Assembly (NCBI GenBank): GCA_907165135.1
Contig: OU015567.1
Location: 11,041,001-11,105,000, forward strand
Length of the DNA stretch: 64,000 bases
Source of the DNA: Oikopleura dioica
Lineage: Eukaryota > Chordata > Appendicularia > Copelata > Oikopleuridae
Direction of reading: 5' to 3'
In this document: piece by piece, positions 43,629 through 57,422 of the stretch
How the letters are laid out: each line of letters begins with the position of its first letter
How positions within the stretch are numbered: position 1 is the first letter of the stretch
Position numbers and translations under genes: made by a program
The notes under the pieces: model-generated
Databases searched by the model: none
Seen by the model: the letters and a program-made list of their open reading frames with translations, nothing else
Told to the model about the DNA's origin: nothing

Positions 43629-45767
43629 CTAGTTTTTCTTTGAAAAGAAGCTGGAAATCGATCTTGACTTGCAGTTTTTAGTCCTCTTAGTCGGTGTGCC
43701 AGCTTCAAAAGTGGAACTCAATTTTCGTTTGTTCCTTTTTGTCGGGGTCTCAGGTGCGGGAACATCCTCTTCTCGAATCATATGCAAGCCTCCGATGCCC
43801 TAGAAGATTTTAATATTTTCCGGTTTATTTGGAACTCTTACTGATCTGATCTCGCGCGTGGTCGATTCGACGGAGTTGCTCTTTCCCATGATTGGAGTTT
43901 CCTCGTCGCTACTTTCTTCCAGCTCGTCCAGGATGCTGGTATCTCGCTTCTTAGTCGGCGTTTTTACTGTATCCTGCTCCATCGCCTGCTCTTCCGGTTC
44001 TTCCACGAGCGTATCTTCACCATCACTTTCGATTGCCGGGCCACAGACGGAGCAAACATAATCATACTTTGCGTTGAAGTTCGGATCAGTAAGTCGTCGT
44101 CGATTCTCTTCATTGAATGTGGCGAGTAAGTCTTCATTGCAGGCGATGTGCACTCCGTTGCTTCCACAGTCATCACAGTTGATGACTTCTTCCTCAGTTC
44201 CGTCGAAGCCTTCGTCTTTCTTCAACTTGCATTTATTCTTTTTTTCGTCCTTATTGTACAAGCTGCACAACTTGGTCTTGTTTCCTTCGTACTGGTCGTC
44301 GAATCCCATGTCGAGTTCGGACAAAGGAAGTCTGTTGGGAATCCACACTCCTTGGGCGATGCAGGACTTTACGAATAGCTGGTCCTGAGTTTCTTAATTC
44401 ACGTTATCAAACTATTTTCTTTAGAAAGAGCTTTAGTAAAGCCTTTACCTTGACATAGAGGGCATCGAAAGTGGCAGAGACCCTGGGTCACTCCAGCTTT
44501 GGTGAGACAGTGTCGATGGAAATTGGCGAATTTGCAGCACTTGGCGACGACCAAATCCTTCAAATCGCTGAAATACTCGCCGCAGCAGTTGCAGGTAAAG
44601 AGTCGCTCGTCTCGCTTCTTCATGGCGAAATAACTCTGGAATTCATCGTCGAGTGCGAGCATTTTCTTTTGTGCATTGATCTTCTTCTGCTCGTCTGTCA
44701 TATTGGACAGATCATGAAGATTCTTCCATTTGATTTCAAAGCCCGTCTCGATCACCTTTCTCTGCTTGATGAAATCTTCGACGAGCAGGACGTAACCCTT
44801 CTCAGAAAAATCTTGCTCTCGGAATCCGCTCTTAGTGTTCGTCGATAATCGCTTGTACATCGGCGCGTGGTAGTCAAGTCGCAGCTCTAAGTTGCGAATT
44901 AGAATCAGTTTCAGTGATAAAAGTAGCTCACCATAATCATTCTCTTTGTTCACCTTCAGTTCGACATCCAAGCAATATTTTCCCTGACCACGAGCATGCG
45001 GATATCTGTATTTTCTCGTCGCGTGCCTCCAGCAGTACGATGAATTGGACTGATTATCGAGCACACTTACCAGCCCAAATTTTTGAGCACACGGGTAATG
45101 GTACTGAAAATAAATTGATCTCAACTTTAGTTAAGAAAACTTACAGTAAGACGGCAGGTCTTATGAGCGCAACCGACGTTAGCAGTTCCTTTTTTGCAGA
45201 TGAAGCACTTGTGGATTCTCGCACGACCGAGTTCTTTGAGGACGTCTTCGCGAAGGATACCGGACCCGCCAATTGTCTGGTGATGGAGATCTTTTGGAAG
45301 AGCTTTTTCGTCGTCTTCCGGATCTCGGATGTACAGATTCGGCGAAAATAATAAGCATGCCTCATGGCAGCTTATATCTGAAAGCGATTTTGAAACAGGG
45401 AATGAAAGGATAAAGCTCACCTTTGTCATCCAACTGGGAGAACTCGTCCTTGAACCAGTTGCCGTAGTACGCCTGAAACTCGACCGGAGCATAATGTGGT
45501 CGAGCGAACTTCGGATCAGTCTCGAGCTTTTCCTTCGCTACTTCGTCATTTCTGGCCACTATGGACAGTGTTTTCTTTTCCTGCCAAGTGTCCACATTCA
45601 TCGGTATCTCGTCATCTCTGAAAGCGAACGATACCTCTGAATTTTATCAAAAAGCCTTACCTCAAACCGGGCTGCTTGCAGAAACAGCAAGTTGGTTTGT
45701 TCTCTGGATTCTCTGGGACCTTTACTAGCGGAGGTCCATCCTTTTTTGATCGTGCAGCCTTGACCAT
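43629..45767 (-). CDS. PHF7: PHF7/G2E3-type PHD finger protein
   Basis: Seven minus-strand exons, 45767-45661, 45617-45421, 45377-45145, 45103-44932, 44886-44449, 44392-43842 and 43799-43629, give 622 residues. The first cysteines (CCFCKQPG) and a histidine-bearing extended PHD (CFICKKGTANVGCAHKTC, YHYPCAQKFGL, SYCWRHA) are followed by a RING-like PHD (FTCNCCGEYF, FHRHCLTKAG, FRCPLC), then VWIPNRLPLSELDMGF and a third finger (INCDDCGSNGVHIAC, YVCSVC). This order is that of PHF7 and G2E3, which read histone tails and ubiquitinate. There is no HECT domain, so it is nearer PHF7. The tail is acidic then basic with a TPTKR repeat. Start follows a pyrimidine tract and AG by six bases. Confidence 0.8.
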
Positions 45768-47030
45768 TTTCGCCTTAGAAAAGAAAAAAACTGCAAAACG
45801 GTTGTTTTCTCTTGTTGATTTCAAATCGGACGTCTGCGGGGATTTTCCTTCTTTACGTCCGCTCGACTTTCCTTCTTTCCGCGAATTTTGATTGGCTGGC
45901 GCGGAAGGTGCTTTTCGTCAGCTGTCAAAGAAACGCGAAATCGCGGATTCTCTAGATGCTGAGAAACGCAAAGTCTTTCCCACCTTATTTCTCACCCTCT
46001 AGAAAAATGAAAATAAATGCAGAAATAATGCAGGATTGCTGTTTTGATGATGCAAGTAAAAAATGATTACGTCATGCGAACTCAATTGGCCCAGTCAGTG
46101 GGAGTGGCGGACAATTCAAAAGGTTCAACGAAATATAGGGTTGATCCTCGTTTTTTCGTCATTCGTGTTTTTGAGCTCGAAATGACGAAATTAATTCAAC
46201 TGAGAAAGAGAAGCACTAGAATAATGCGGTTCGGGCCGGTCTTCAGCGGCTGCCGATTTTAGATCTCCAGAATCTGGAGTCCAGATGTAAATCAGTGAAA
46301 AGGAGGGAGTTGTTTCCCGCTTTCCAAAACTTATTTATTTTCTATTTTGAGAAATCAAAAGAGAACTGTTGTCTTGAGAGCTGTGGCTTGGGATCATAAG
46401 AGCTTTTTCATGTGATAATTCCGCCCCAGCATTTTCCGAAACGAGTCTGATTTAACGATCACATTAATTCTTTGTGACCCCTAAAAGTTTATCAGAAGCA
46501 AATCACGAATTTTTCTTTTTTTTCAATAGCGTCCATTTCAAATTCAAAAAGAGACTTTCATTTTATTTTCCAGGTATTTATATTTCGACCATTCAACTAT
46601 TTAGCACTCAAAATAGCCTTTGTGACATATAATTTCGTTGATTTTCGTGTTTTTTCATCGCTATAAAAAGGGAAATTTGCAGAATACACTTTTACTATTT
46701 TCTTTCAGATTGAGTCACTTTTTCCGCATGCGGGTAAACAACGAAACTCATCTTTGCCGACCTTAGGCCTCTCCAAATATTAAATCACATGGTTGACTTT
46801 CCATTTTGCTCAGATCGACCTCGCCCAAATTTGGAAATTTCTTTGATTTCAAAGAGAGATAGAATAGACAAAAAAGTAACGGTTATCTTTTGTTCAGACA
46901 AAAAGAGAACGGGTGGTCGATTTTCGACGACACAAAAAACGCGAAAAAGGAAGAACTTCATAACAACGGCGTTTTCAGGCGACAAACTGGAGTCGAAAAG
47001 CAGACCCAAGTTGTTAAAACAATTTTCGAT
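45768..47030. other. Divergent promoter region between PHF7-like and PDK genes
   Basis: About 1.26 kb without a supported gene, separating two divergently transcribed genes. Open frames at 46044-46262 and 46789-47049 are not supported. No repeats or clear elements seen beyond AT-rich tracts. Confidence 0.35.
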
Positions 47031-49203
47031 ATGCGTCTCAATATTATAACTAATAAATGGTAAGGCAGAGAGAAAGCAAGAGACATGCCGTAACTAACAA
47101 ATTCTAGCTCCCTTCGTCAACTGTCGAGCGCTCAAGCTCGTCTCGCCTCCGCGATGGCCAAGGGAGACTTGCTGACCAAGAACGTCGACAAATATTCTAA
47201 ATACTCGCCCAGTCCGCTTTCCGTCCAACAATTCCTGGACTTCGGTATGTTCACCCTTTTCACCTTTTTATGGCTCGTAAAAATGGGCCGATTTAGAAAA
47301 CCAGAATCTGACCGCACTCAGAATTGTCTAATGAGTCCGTAATAACGATGAAAATAAACTGGGTGTGGCTAGTATTATCGTTACGCAACGAATCGTTAAC
47401 TGAAATTTATTGACCACGGGTTGAAGGATGTATCACCCGATAAATAGCGGATTCCAATATTTGAAAATTTTTCAATTAAATTCTAAGGTGCTACCTCTGA
47501 CAACGAGCAAAAATCCTTCGAATACCTACGCTATGAACTGCCAACTCGCCTTGCTAACATGATCAAGGTAAAAATCCTTCAATCGTCTTCATTATTAAAA
47601 CGGGCTCTAGGAAATGAACCGCCTCCCCAAGGAACTTTTGACGACCCCAAGTTTTGAAAATGTGAAGCAGATGTATGAAGAAACGCTGGGAGAAGTCCTC
47701 ATCTTTGAAAAATCAGACGCTAACGATGAGCAAGTCCGAGAGGATTTTCTCAATTCGCTTCACGGAATTGTCAATCGACATCGGTAAAGCAGCTCTTTTC
47801 TCGAGTTTTCTAAGAACATTCGTGTAGGTCCGTGGTTGAACAGGTTGCGTATTCCGTGATGGAGTACAAGGCTAGCGTTCAAAACACTGGAAACCGAAGC
47901 ATCGATGAAGAGAAGATGCAATACTTTCTCGATCGATTCTACATGTCTCGAATTGCCATCCGAGTACTCATCAACCAACACGGTTCGCCCCTCCTTTCTA
48001 CTTTGAAAATAATCGAGATATTAAGTTGGAATGTTCGGGTCGCATGTCCAAGACCGCTCCCAGCACGCGTTGATCGGCGCTTTTGATGCAAAATGTGACA
48101 TCAGAAAAGTCGTAGAAGACGCTGCCCACGCTGCCCAGCACCTCTGTGAGAAATACTATCTCGGTGCTCCGGAGGTTGAAATCGAGCTTGTCAACGGTAA
48201 GTCCTACATTTTTAAAAGCTCTTTTCAATCTATACTTTTTAGATTTAGAAAAAGGTATAAAACTTTAAACTATTTTGATCCAAGCACAAATCTTTAATTC
48301 CCGATTCACCTCATGATTAAATTTCATTCCAAATTTTTCGTTTCGTCAACAGAAATTCTAATCGAAATTTCAGACCGGAACTACATCGAAATGGGCTACG
48401 TTCCCTCGCATCTTCACCACATTTGCTTCGAGCTCTTCAAGAACTCGATGCGAGCGATGGTCGAGGAGCACGGTACCTTTGACATTCCTCCCGTCAAGGT
48501 TCTCTTGACCAAGGGCAGAGACAATGTCTGCATCAAAATTTCTGATCTCGGTGGTGGTGCTTGCTTGGAAGAGTGCCGCCGATGGACGCATTACATGTAC
48601 AGTACCGCGCCGCCGCCACCAAAGTCCGAAGACGGACAAAACATCGCCCCACTTGCTGGTTACGGTTACGGTATTCCGCTGTCGCGACTCTACGCCAGAT
48701 ATCTCGGAGGCGATCTGATGCTTCAGTCAGTCGAAGGATACGGAACTGATGCTTACATTTATCTGAAGTCTGGCAATGCTGATGCTGTTGAGGTTAGACT
48801 TTATGTATTGAAATCGTAGAACGAGAGTTAGCATCCTATTTTATTGAAGGGTAAATATACTATATTTTGAACTTATTAAAAATTTTGATACTTAGAAGTA
48901 ATTGCTTGATCGCTTTGACTTTTTCATGTTACAGGAAGTGGACTTTCAGAAAGGTTTTCGACATAAATATCCTATCTTAATTTCATTGATTTCAAAAATC
49001 AATAACCGAAGTTATCATCTCCTACTGTGCCTGGAAATCTTTTTCAACAGAATTCTCAGGTCCTCCCGATCTTCACTAACCAGCTGTCGGACCACTACCG
49101 AAACAAGCAGCAAATGAAGGACTGGGTCTCCAAACAAGGCCCAATCTCCACTTCCCAGCTGAACATGTCGATGCAAAGTCATACCACCAAGCGTCGATAC
49201 TAG
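47031..49203 (+). CDS. PDK: Pyruvate dehydrogenase kinase
   Basis: Eight exons, 47031-47059, 47108-47244, 47488-47567, 47611-47783, 47828-47982, 48026-48196, 48374-48792 and 49060-49203, give 435 residues. A basic N-terminus (MRLNIITNK, RQLSSAQARL) suits mitochondrial import. KYSPSPLSVQQFLDFG, YFLDRFYMSRIAIRVLINQH and YVPSHLHHICFELFKNSMRA are PDK signatures; the GHKL ATPase site has the N-box ELFKNSMRA, DLGGGA (Leu where vertebrates have Arg in DRGGG) and YGYGIPLSRLYARY. The enzyme phosphorylates and shuts off the pyruvate dehydrogenase E1 alpha subunit. PDK isoforms cannot be told apart. Confidence 0.95.
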
Positions 49204-49546
49204 ACCAAGTTTCCAAGTGCAAAAGAATAGAATATCTGTAGTTTGACTACCCGCAATCTCTTCCATAAATCCTATTCATTCAATCCTGTTCAACATTTGT
49301 TTTATGTTTTGATAATTATCCAAGTTCACTTTATCTGTTTATTCCTACGGCCTGTTTGACGTTTTTGTGAAAACAACGAAGAGATTCTTTTGAAAACGAT
49401 TTTGTCTGTCGAACTGCTTCACAATTCAATAAATATTCGATAAAAATCAGCTGTTGAATGTTTATAAATATACATACAGAAGGTGCAGATACAGTAACTT
49501 GGCAAAAGGGAGGAGCTTGATTATGTAACAGTAATGATTTTTAGTT
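49204..49546. other. Short gap between convergent PDK and Ly6-like genes
   Basis: Holds the two 3' untranslated regions. TTCAATAAATATTCG at 49425-49439 is a likely polyadenylation signal for PDK. Nothing else seen. Confidence 0.5.
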
Positions 49547-50248
49547 TTATTTGAAGTAATCAGCTTCGGTAACCGGGCGGACTTCTCTTCTTTTGATGAA
49601 GAAATTCTTATGAGCAGCGTATCCAGTAAATGCTAGAAATAGACACGTTATGTAAGGAGACTCGAGTTGTTTTTTGCGCATGTTATTCATTTACGCAAAT
49701 GTTACCTAAAAGGAAGAACACGGCAAAAATGCCGAGGACGACTTTGACTCGCATTTTTCTTCGATCCTGAGCGGGGTTGATTTCTTTCGTGAACTTCATT
49801 GTACTGTTTGTGAAGTCGCAGTCAAGACAACACATTCTCATTTCAATGTGATTCGTTGACTGAACAGTTTCATGAAAAAAAGTAAATGAGATGGGAACAT
49901 ACGGTAAAGTGGGGTTGGCATTGGCCGAGACGCTTGCCGCATATTTCGATGATCTTTTCGTTGTTGTCTGGTTCGCTTCCGAGAGTGACCTGGATTCCTT
50001 CCATTGTTCGGCACTCTGTGTCGAAATGCTCATCACTATCATTAAGAATAAAGTGTTTTCTCAAGAATAATTGGGAACTACTAAACGGCCTAATCGCCTT
50101 ACCTGCATCCCATTTTGTCCCATTTCATTGCAGCCTGTCCGCGCACACAATCTTCCTCCTGATCGCTGACGCAGAAAAAACATTGCTCCGGCGGTTTATA
50201 AGCGCTTCTCACCAAACAAACCCAATTCAAAATCAATAACCATCTCAT
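49547..50248 (-). CDS. Ly6/three-finger type membrane protein
   Basis: Four minus-strand exons, 50248-50103, 50035-49903, 49859-49706 and 49632-49547, give 172 residues. A signal peptide (MRWLLILNWVCLVRSA) leads into CFFCVSDQEEDCVRGQ, CRTMEG, ICGKRLGQCQ and MCCLDCDF, a cysteine order close to Ly6/uPAR three-finger domains (CxxC start, CC near the end). A hydrophobic segment (VVLGIFAVFFLLG) and a cytoplasmic tail follow, so it is probably a single-pass protein rather than GPI-anchored. The ligand is unknown. It diverges from GCDH across a 357 bp promoter. Confidence 0.75.
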
Positions 50249-50605
50249 TTTTCAAAAATTTCAGTTCCTCCCTTTTTTCAGTGTTTTCGTGAACCCGCCC
50301 GAGGTTGTTCGAGCACCTCCACCACCAAGAAACGAATGACTCATAGAGAAAATGGACGTTTTGAATATTGCAGCATCTTTTGACGAAAATAACGCCTCGG
50401 GCAATGTGACCAAAACGTTCTTTTTTCCGTTTTTGTTGAATTTTCGAGAACGAGAAATTGCGTCACGCTCATTGGACAACAAGTGACACGAATTGTTATT
50501 GGCCTCGTCAGTTTATCACTAAAAGGGGCGTGTGTTATCACTTTATTCTAGATTTTTGAAGTTTTTGAAAGGAGCCAAATTTCAATAAACAGTGAGAAGA
50601 AGGTT
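50249..50605. promoter_or_regulatory. Shared promoter of the Ly6-like and GCDH genes
   Basis: 357 bp between two start codons facing away from each other. It contains two CCAAT-box cores on the minus strand (ATTGG at 50471-50475 and 50498-50502) and a GCGTCAC motif at about 50459. There is no TATA box. The role is inferred from position and motifs. Confidence 0.5.
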
Positions 50606-51996
50606 ATGGTTCTCGCTAGAATAGCACAGAGATCAGCGCAGACCACCTGTACTAGGGCTGCCAGCAAAAAATGGGGAAAGTTCAACTGGGAAGACCCCTT
50701 CGATTTAGGTTAATTCATTCGTTATTTTTCTTTGCTAAAACTGTCTTTTCCTTCAGAGTCTCGGCTCAGCGAAGATGAAAAAATGTTCCGCGACTCCTTC
50801 AAGCGATATTGCGATGAGAAACTCATGACCCGAATCGTCCAGGACAACAGAAACAACAACTTCGATCGGGATATCATGTACGAACTCGGCGAGCTTGGCG
50901 CTCTTGGCCCTACTTGTCCCGCAGAATACGGCTGCGCTGAGGTCAACTACGTCACTTATGGACTTCTTGCTCGGGAGATTGAGCGAGTCGACTCTGCTTA
51001 CAGGTAGCCATAAACTATCCAAGAGCGAATCGTTAACACCATCAGATCCGCCCTTTCTGTCCAGTCTTCCTTGGTGATGTGGCCCATCTGCGCCTACGGA
51101 ACAGAAGAGCAAAAGCGAAAATACGTCCCCGACCTGGCAAGTGGCGCGAAAGTCGGTTGCTTCGGTCTCACGGAGCCGAACCACGGCTCGAACCCCAACG
51201 GCATGGAAACTATTGCCAAGTACGACAAGGCTACGGATACTTACATTCTCAACGGTGGCAAGACCTGGATCACTAACAGCCCAATCGCTGATACACTCGT
51301 CGTTTGGGCTCGATCCGAAGCTCACGACATGAAAATCAAAGGTTTCATCCTAGAGCGACAATGGGAAGGAATCGAAACTCCAACCATTCCTGGCAAGTAC
51401 TCCCTCCGAGCTTCGGAGACTGGCTCCATCTTCATGGACAATGTCAAGGTCCCCGGAGAGAACTGTTTGCCACATGTCGAAGGATTGAGCGGTCCATTTG
51501 GATGCTTGAATAATGCCCGATATGGAATCGGATGGGGTGCAATGGGAGCTGCTGAAGCTTGCTTTCATGCTGCTAGAAACTACACTCTTGAGGTAAAATT
51601 CTCTCTTTTTCCTTCCTGTCATATTTTCAGCGAATTCAATTCGGAAAGCCCCTTGCTCGACAACAGCTGATGCAGTACAAAATGGGCGATATGCTCTCCG
51701 AAATCGCTTACGGCCTCGAAGCTGCCTTGACCCTCGGCCGCCGAATGGACGCTGGTACTGCCTCGTCATCTGAAATTTCGATTCTGAAGAGAAAGAACTG
51801 TCAGACCGCGCTCGACATCTCCAGGACAGCTCGAGATATGCTTGGCGGCAACGGTGTTCAAGACGAGTATCATATTGTGCGACACATGGTCAACTTGGAA
51901 GCAGTTAACACGTACGAGGGCACGCACGACATCCACACGCTGATCCTTGGCCGAGAAATTACTGGAATGCAGGCCTTTGTAAACAAAGACAACTAA
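50606..51996 (+). CDS. GCDH: Glutaryl-CoA dehydrogenase
   Basis: Exons 50606-50708, 50757-51003, 51046-51592 and 51631-51996 give 420 residues (human 438). The N-terminus ([20 protein letters not shown]) is a mitochondrial presequence. [70 protein letters not shown] and RARDMLGG(N)G-type blocks mark an acyl-CoA dehydrogenase; [16 protein letters not shown] contains the catalytic glutamate. The enzyme oxidises and decarboxylates glutaryl-CoA to crotonyl-CoA in lysine and tryptophan breakdown, using FAD. All introns are 38-48 nt GT-AG. Confidence 0.96.
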
Positions 51997-52156
51997 AAAG
52001 AAACCATTCTCATTTCTATCTTCCTAAGAAAGTAACATGTCGAAAACCTGTATCAATGCTTGAAACACAACCTGAAATTACCTTACAACTTCAACCAAAT
52101 AAATTATTTCAATGAAAAGCTCAAAATATAGCCGTCTCAGTTGTATCGCTTTTAGA

Positions 52157-53099
52157 ATGGAGGTTGACACTCAACCACAGATTACAAAAGCAGAGAAAAA
52201 ATCGTCTGAAAGACAAAAGGTTGTTTTCAACTCGTTGATCTTAGTAGATGAAGTCTAATTTAGAAACTTCTTGCTCTCAACGCAGAGGATCAAGGAGAAT
52301 ATGCTAAGAAAGTCAAGAAGTTACGAAAATCGGGCGTCAATAAACAGTAATCAACTGTTTCTCGAGTTCGATGAGAATACTTGTTTTAGGAAAAAGGTCG
52401 AACCAGGAGTTCTCTACGTCGGCCATCTACCAGCTCAATTCTCGGAGCCTTCCTTGAGAAAATACTTTGAGCAATTCGGACGTATCATTCGACTCAGACT
52501 TTCCAGATCGAAAAAAGTAAGGATCGAATTCTGAAATTCACGACTGATTTCGTTTAGACAGGGAAAAGCAAGGGTTACGCATTTTTGGAATACGATGATG
52601 CCAAAAATGCACGAATCGCCGCCAAGACCATGGACAAATACCTCTTTCATGAGCGACTCCTGGTCTGCAAGGTGATGGACAAGACGAAAATCCACGAGCA
52701 TTTGTGGAAAGGAGCAAATAAGAAGTTCCAGCCTGGCTTGTGCCACCGAGCCAATCGAGCGAGACTCTATGGAGAAAAGTCCGAAGCTCAGTTGAGTAAG
52801 TTTTTGAATCATCGTAAACTTGTTTACCTGTTTTGTCTCTAGAACGAGCGGCGAGACAGCGAAACAAAAAGGACGATGCGTTATTGGCAGCGTTGAAAGA
52901 AGTCGGCATCACAGATATCAAGCTCCCAACTGGCGAGCCAGAACCCGTCAAAGTGCCAGAGAGTCCAGTCAAGCCACCAAAGGATGAACCTGTTGTCGAA
53001 GCGACTCCAGTGAAGAGAGGAAGAAAGAAAGCACCAGCCGCGACGCCGAAGAGCACAAGAAAGACACGAAAGAGACAGTTCCCTGAAGCCAATCCCTGA
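52157..53099 (+). CDS. NIFK: Nucleolar RRM protein NIFK
   Basis: Exons 52157-52219, 52286-52516, 52558-52795 and 52843-53099 give 262 residues. An acceptor (cgcttttag) lies one base before ATG. One [23 protein letters not shown] (RNP2 side), [20 protein letters not shown] and [17 protein letters not shown] (RNP1), then [13 protein letters not shown] and KIHEHLWKG. Downstream [20 protein letters not shown] and a Pro/Lys tail. The RRM and the following block match NIFK (the Ki-67 FHA partner) and its yeast relative Nop15, needed for large-subunit rRNA maturation. The FHA-binding phospho-threonines are not evident. It follows GCDH by 160 bp. Confidence 0.88.
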
Positions 53100-53183
53100 A
53101 AGAATGAGATATCGAACGTTATAGAATGAAAATTTGAAAACTACAACTCAAAAGATGATTCGAATAATGTTTATGAATTAAGA

Positions 53184-55229
53184 ATGCGAAGGAGATCGTA
53201 TAGCTCAGATCGAAATGGGTCTCAGAGCTCAGAAGATGGGTATCACTCGCGGCGAAAGAAAAGAAGAGTAAGTTGCTTGCGTAGCGGTTAGATTATAAAA
53301 TTTTTATCTTAGAGAAGTCGGACAGATTCACGAGAGCTTGATCTCAAACGAGAACGTGACTCGATAAAAAGGGACTATTCAATGGAATCGTTTTCTAGGC
53401 GAAGAAGGTCTTCCAGCGGACGGTAGGCTTTGTAAGTTTGACTGACTTGGAAGTTCTTGTTCAGGCGATTCAAGCGAGAGAAGCGCGATCGATCCGAGTG
53501 CCTTTCCGAGCGATCCCGTTCCCGCTCCCACCGGCGACGACGACGACACGGCTCTGAGGCTCCCACCAAAGTCGATCAAGGTTAGTTGGCAACGCTTCTT
53601 TACTTAGACACGCGAGATACTCATCCAAAAGAGTCATGCGTATCACTCCTTGGCGGAGTATCTCGCTGTGTTCTAAAGTAATCAACTACAACTCTTCACT
53701 CTAGACGGTCATTTAAAATTTAAACGCGGCGACGTCATTAATGATCGCTACCAGATCGACAAAACGCTCGGAGAAGGCACTTTTGGGAAAGTGGCAAAAT
53801 GCTTCGACAAAAAGCGTGGCCAGACTGTCGCCCTGAAAATTATTAAAAATATCGAAAGGTTTCCTACTAACCTAGCTCCTATTTCAACACTCTATTTCTG
53901 CGGCTCATTTGAAAGATTCTTACTCCATTTTCAAGATACCGGGACGCGGCCAAGTTAGAAATAAATGTTCTTGAGAAGCTCACAAGAAAAGATCCAAAGG
54001 GCAAATATCTCTGTGTCAGTCTCTTCGACCACTTCAACTATCGTGGACACGTTTGTTTGGCCTTCCCTGTACTGGGAGAAAGCACCTTTGATTTTCAGAA
54101 GAATAACAATTACAGGCCTTACAGTTTTGAGCACGTTAGGCATATGACCTATCAAGTAAGACTAAAATCGAAAGGACTTTTTCAATAATATATGTCAAGC
54201 TTTGCTGGGCCGTAAAATTCATGCACGACAACAGACTCACTCATACAGACTTGAAGCCCGAAAATATTCTTCTCGTTGATTCCTCTCATAAAGGTAAGTG
54301 AAGTAAGTCAAGCGGAAGAGCGCATCTTCCACCGACTCCGATTAACTGTTCCATTCTGACTTCATACTTGATAATGTTTTGCGTAGTCGAGTATTCCCAC
54401 CGAAAACGACGTGAGTACAGACGATTGAAGAATTCTGACATACGAGTCATCGACATGGGCTCAGCTACCTTTGATCATGAACATCACAGCGCCGTTGTTT
54501 CAACACGACACTATCGGTAAATTTGCTCTAGCTTCGGATGTCGTGTAAAGAAACTTGTTTAGCGCTCCTGAGGTAGTATTGGAACTAGGATGGGCGCAGA
54601 GCTGCGATGTCTGGAGCATTGGGTGCATTATTTTTGAGTTTTATATGGGAATCACGATGTTCCAGACGCACGACAATCTGGAACATCTCGCCATGATGGA
54701 AAGAATTCTCGGCCCTATTCCGAATCATATGATTGAGGTACGCTCAAATCATTAAAAGCGAAACATTAGATGGGCGCTTTAGAAAACGAAGAAGACGAAA
54801 TATTTCCGCAGGGGAAAACTCGACTGGGACTCAAAGTCGAGCAACGGAAAGTACGTGCGTGAAAACTGCAAGCCGCTTATTCGATACTGCCGTCGAAGAG
54901 ACGAGCCCGAACATGTCAAATTTTTTGATCTAATTGCCCAGGTAACCTTATTCTTCAATTAAACCTTTAGTAATGACGCTTTTAGATGCTCGAATATGAG
55001 CCGTCACGAAGAATAAACCTCGCAGAAGCACTCAAACATCCATTTTTCAACAATCTTCCTTCAGACAAACGACTTCCTAGCAAAACTAGAGAGGTAACTA
55101 GTTGATGGGCGTGGCGGAGTAATGAATCTCTGCAGTCATTGAAATATTTTGATTCGCAATTGAATTTTTCAATTTCAGGATTCGATAAGTTCAAGAAGAT
55201 CCAATAGTCGTCAAGAAAGTCGTCGATGA
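53184..55229 (+). CDS. CLK: CLK dual-specificity (LAMMER) kinase
   Basis: Eleven exons, 53184-53267, 53313-53422, 53465-53580, 53705-53858, 53936-54155, 54200-54293, 54387-54516, 54563-54737, 54783-54941, 54986-55093 and 55179-55229, give 466 residues. The N-terminal 130 residues are Arg/Ser-rich, as in splicing kinases. Kinase motifs: [53 protein letters not shown] and the LAMMER box [13 protein letters not shown]. The metal-binding DFG reads DMG ([10 protein letters not shown]). It phosphorylates SR proteins in the nucleus. It ends with another RS stretch ([13 protein letters not shown]). It starts 84 bp after NIFK on the same strand, so operon transcription is possible. Confidence 0.93.
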
Positions 55230-57260
<2,031 letters not shown>

Positions 57261-57422
57261 ACAAGTCGCTAGAAACATTTCCTTCTTCAGTTTTTTATCA
57301 CCGCAAACGTATTCATGATTCATGTCCACTTTTGAAAACAGTTCCTGATTGAAATATTAGTTCAATAAATTTGCTCCAATAAAAATTGTCGTAACACGCA
57401 TCGTATTCAGCATTCATGTAAA

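Noticed and set aside
45021-45081. 21 nt intron inside the extended PHD of the PHF7-like gene (GTAAGT...CAG)
   Set aside because: Too short for splicing and removal would shorten the zinc finger below the family length; the stretch reads as normal coding.
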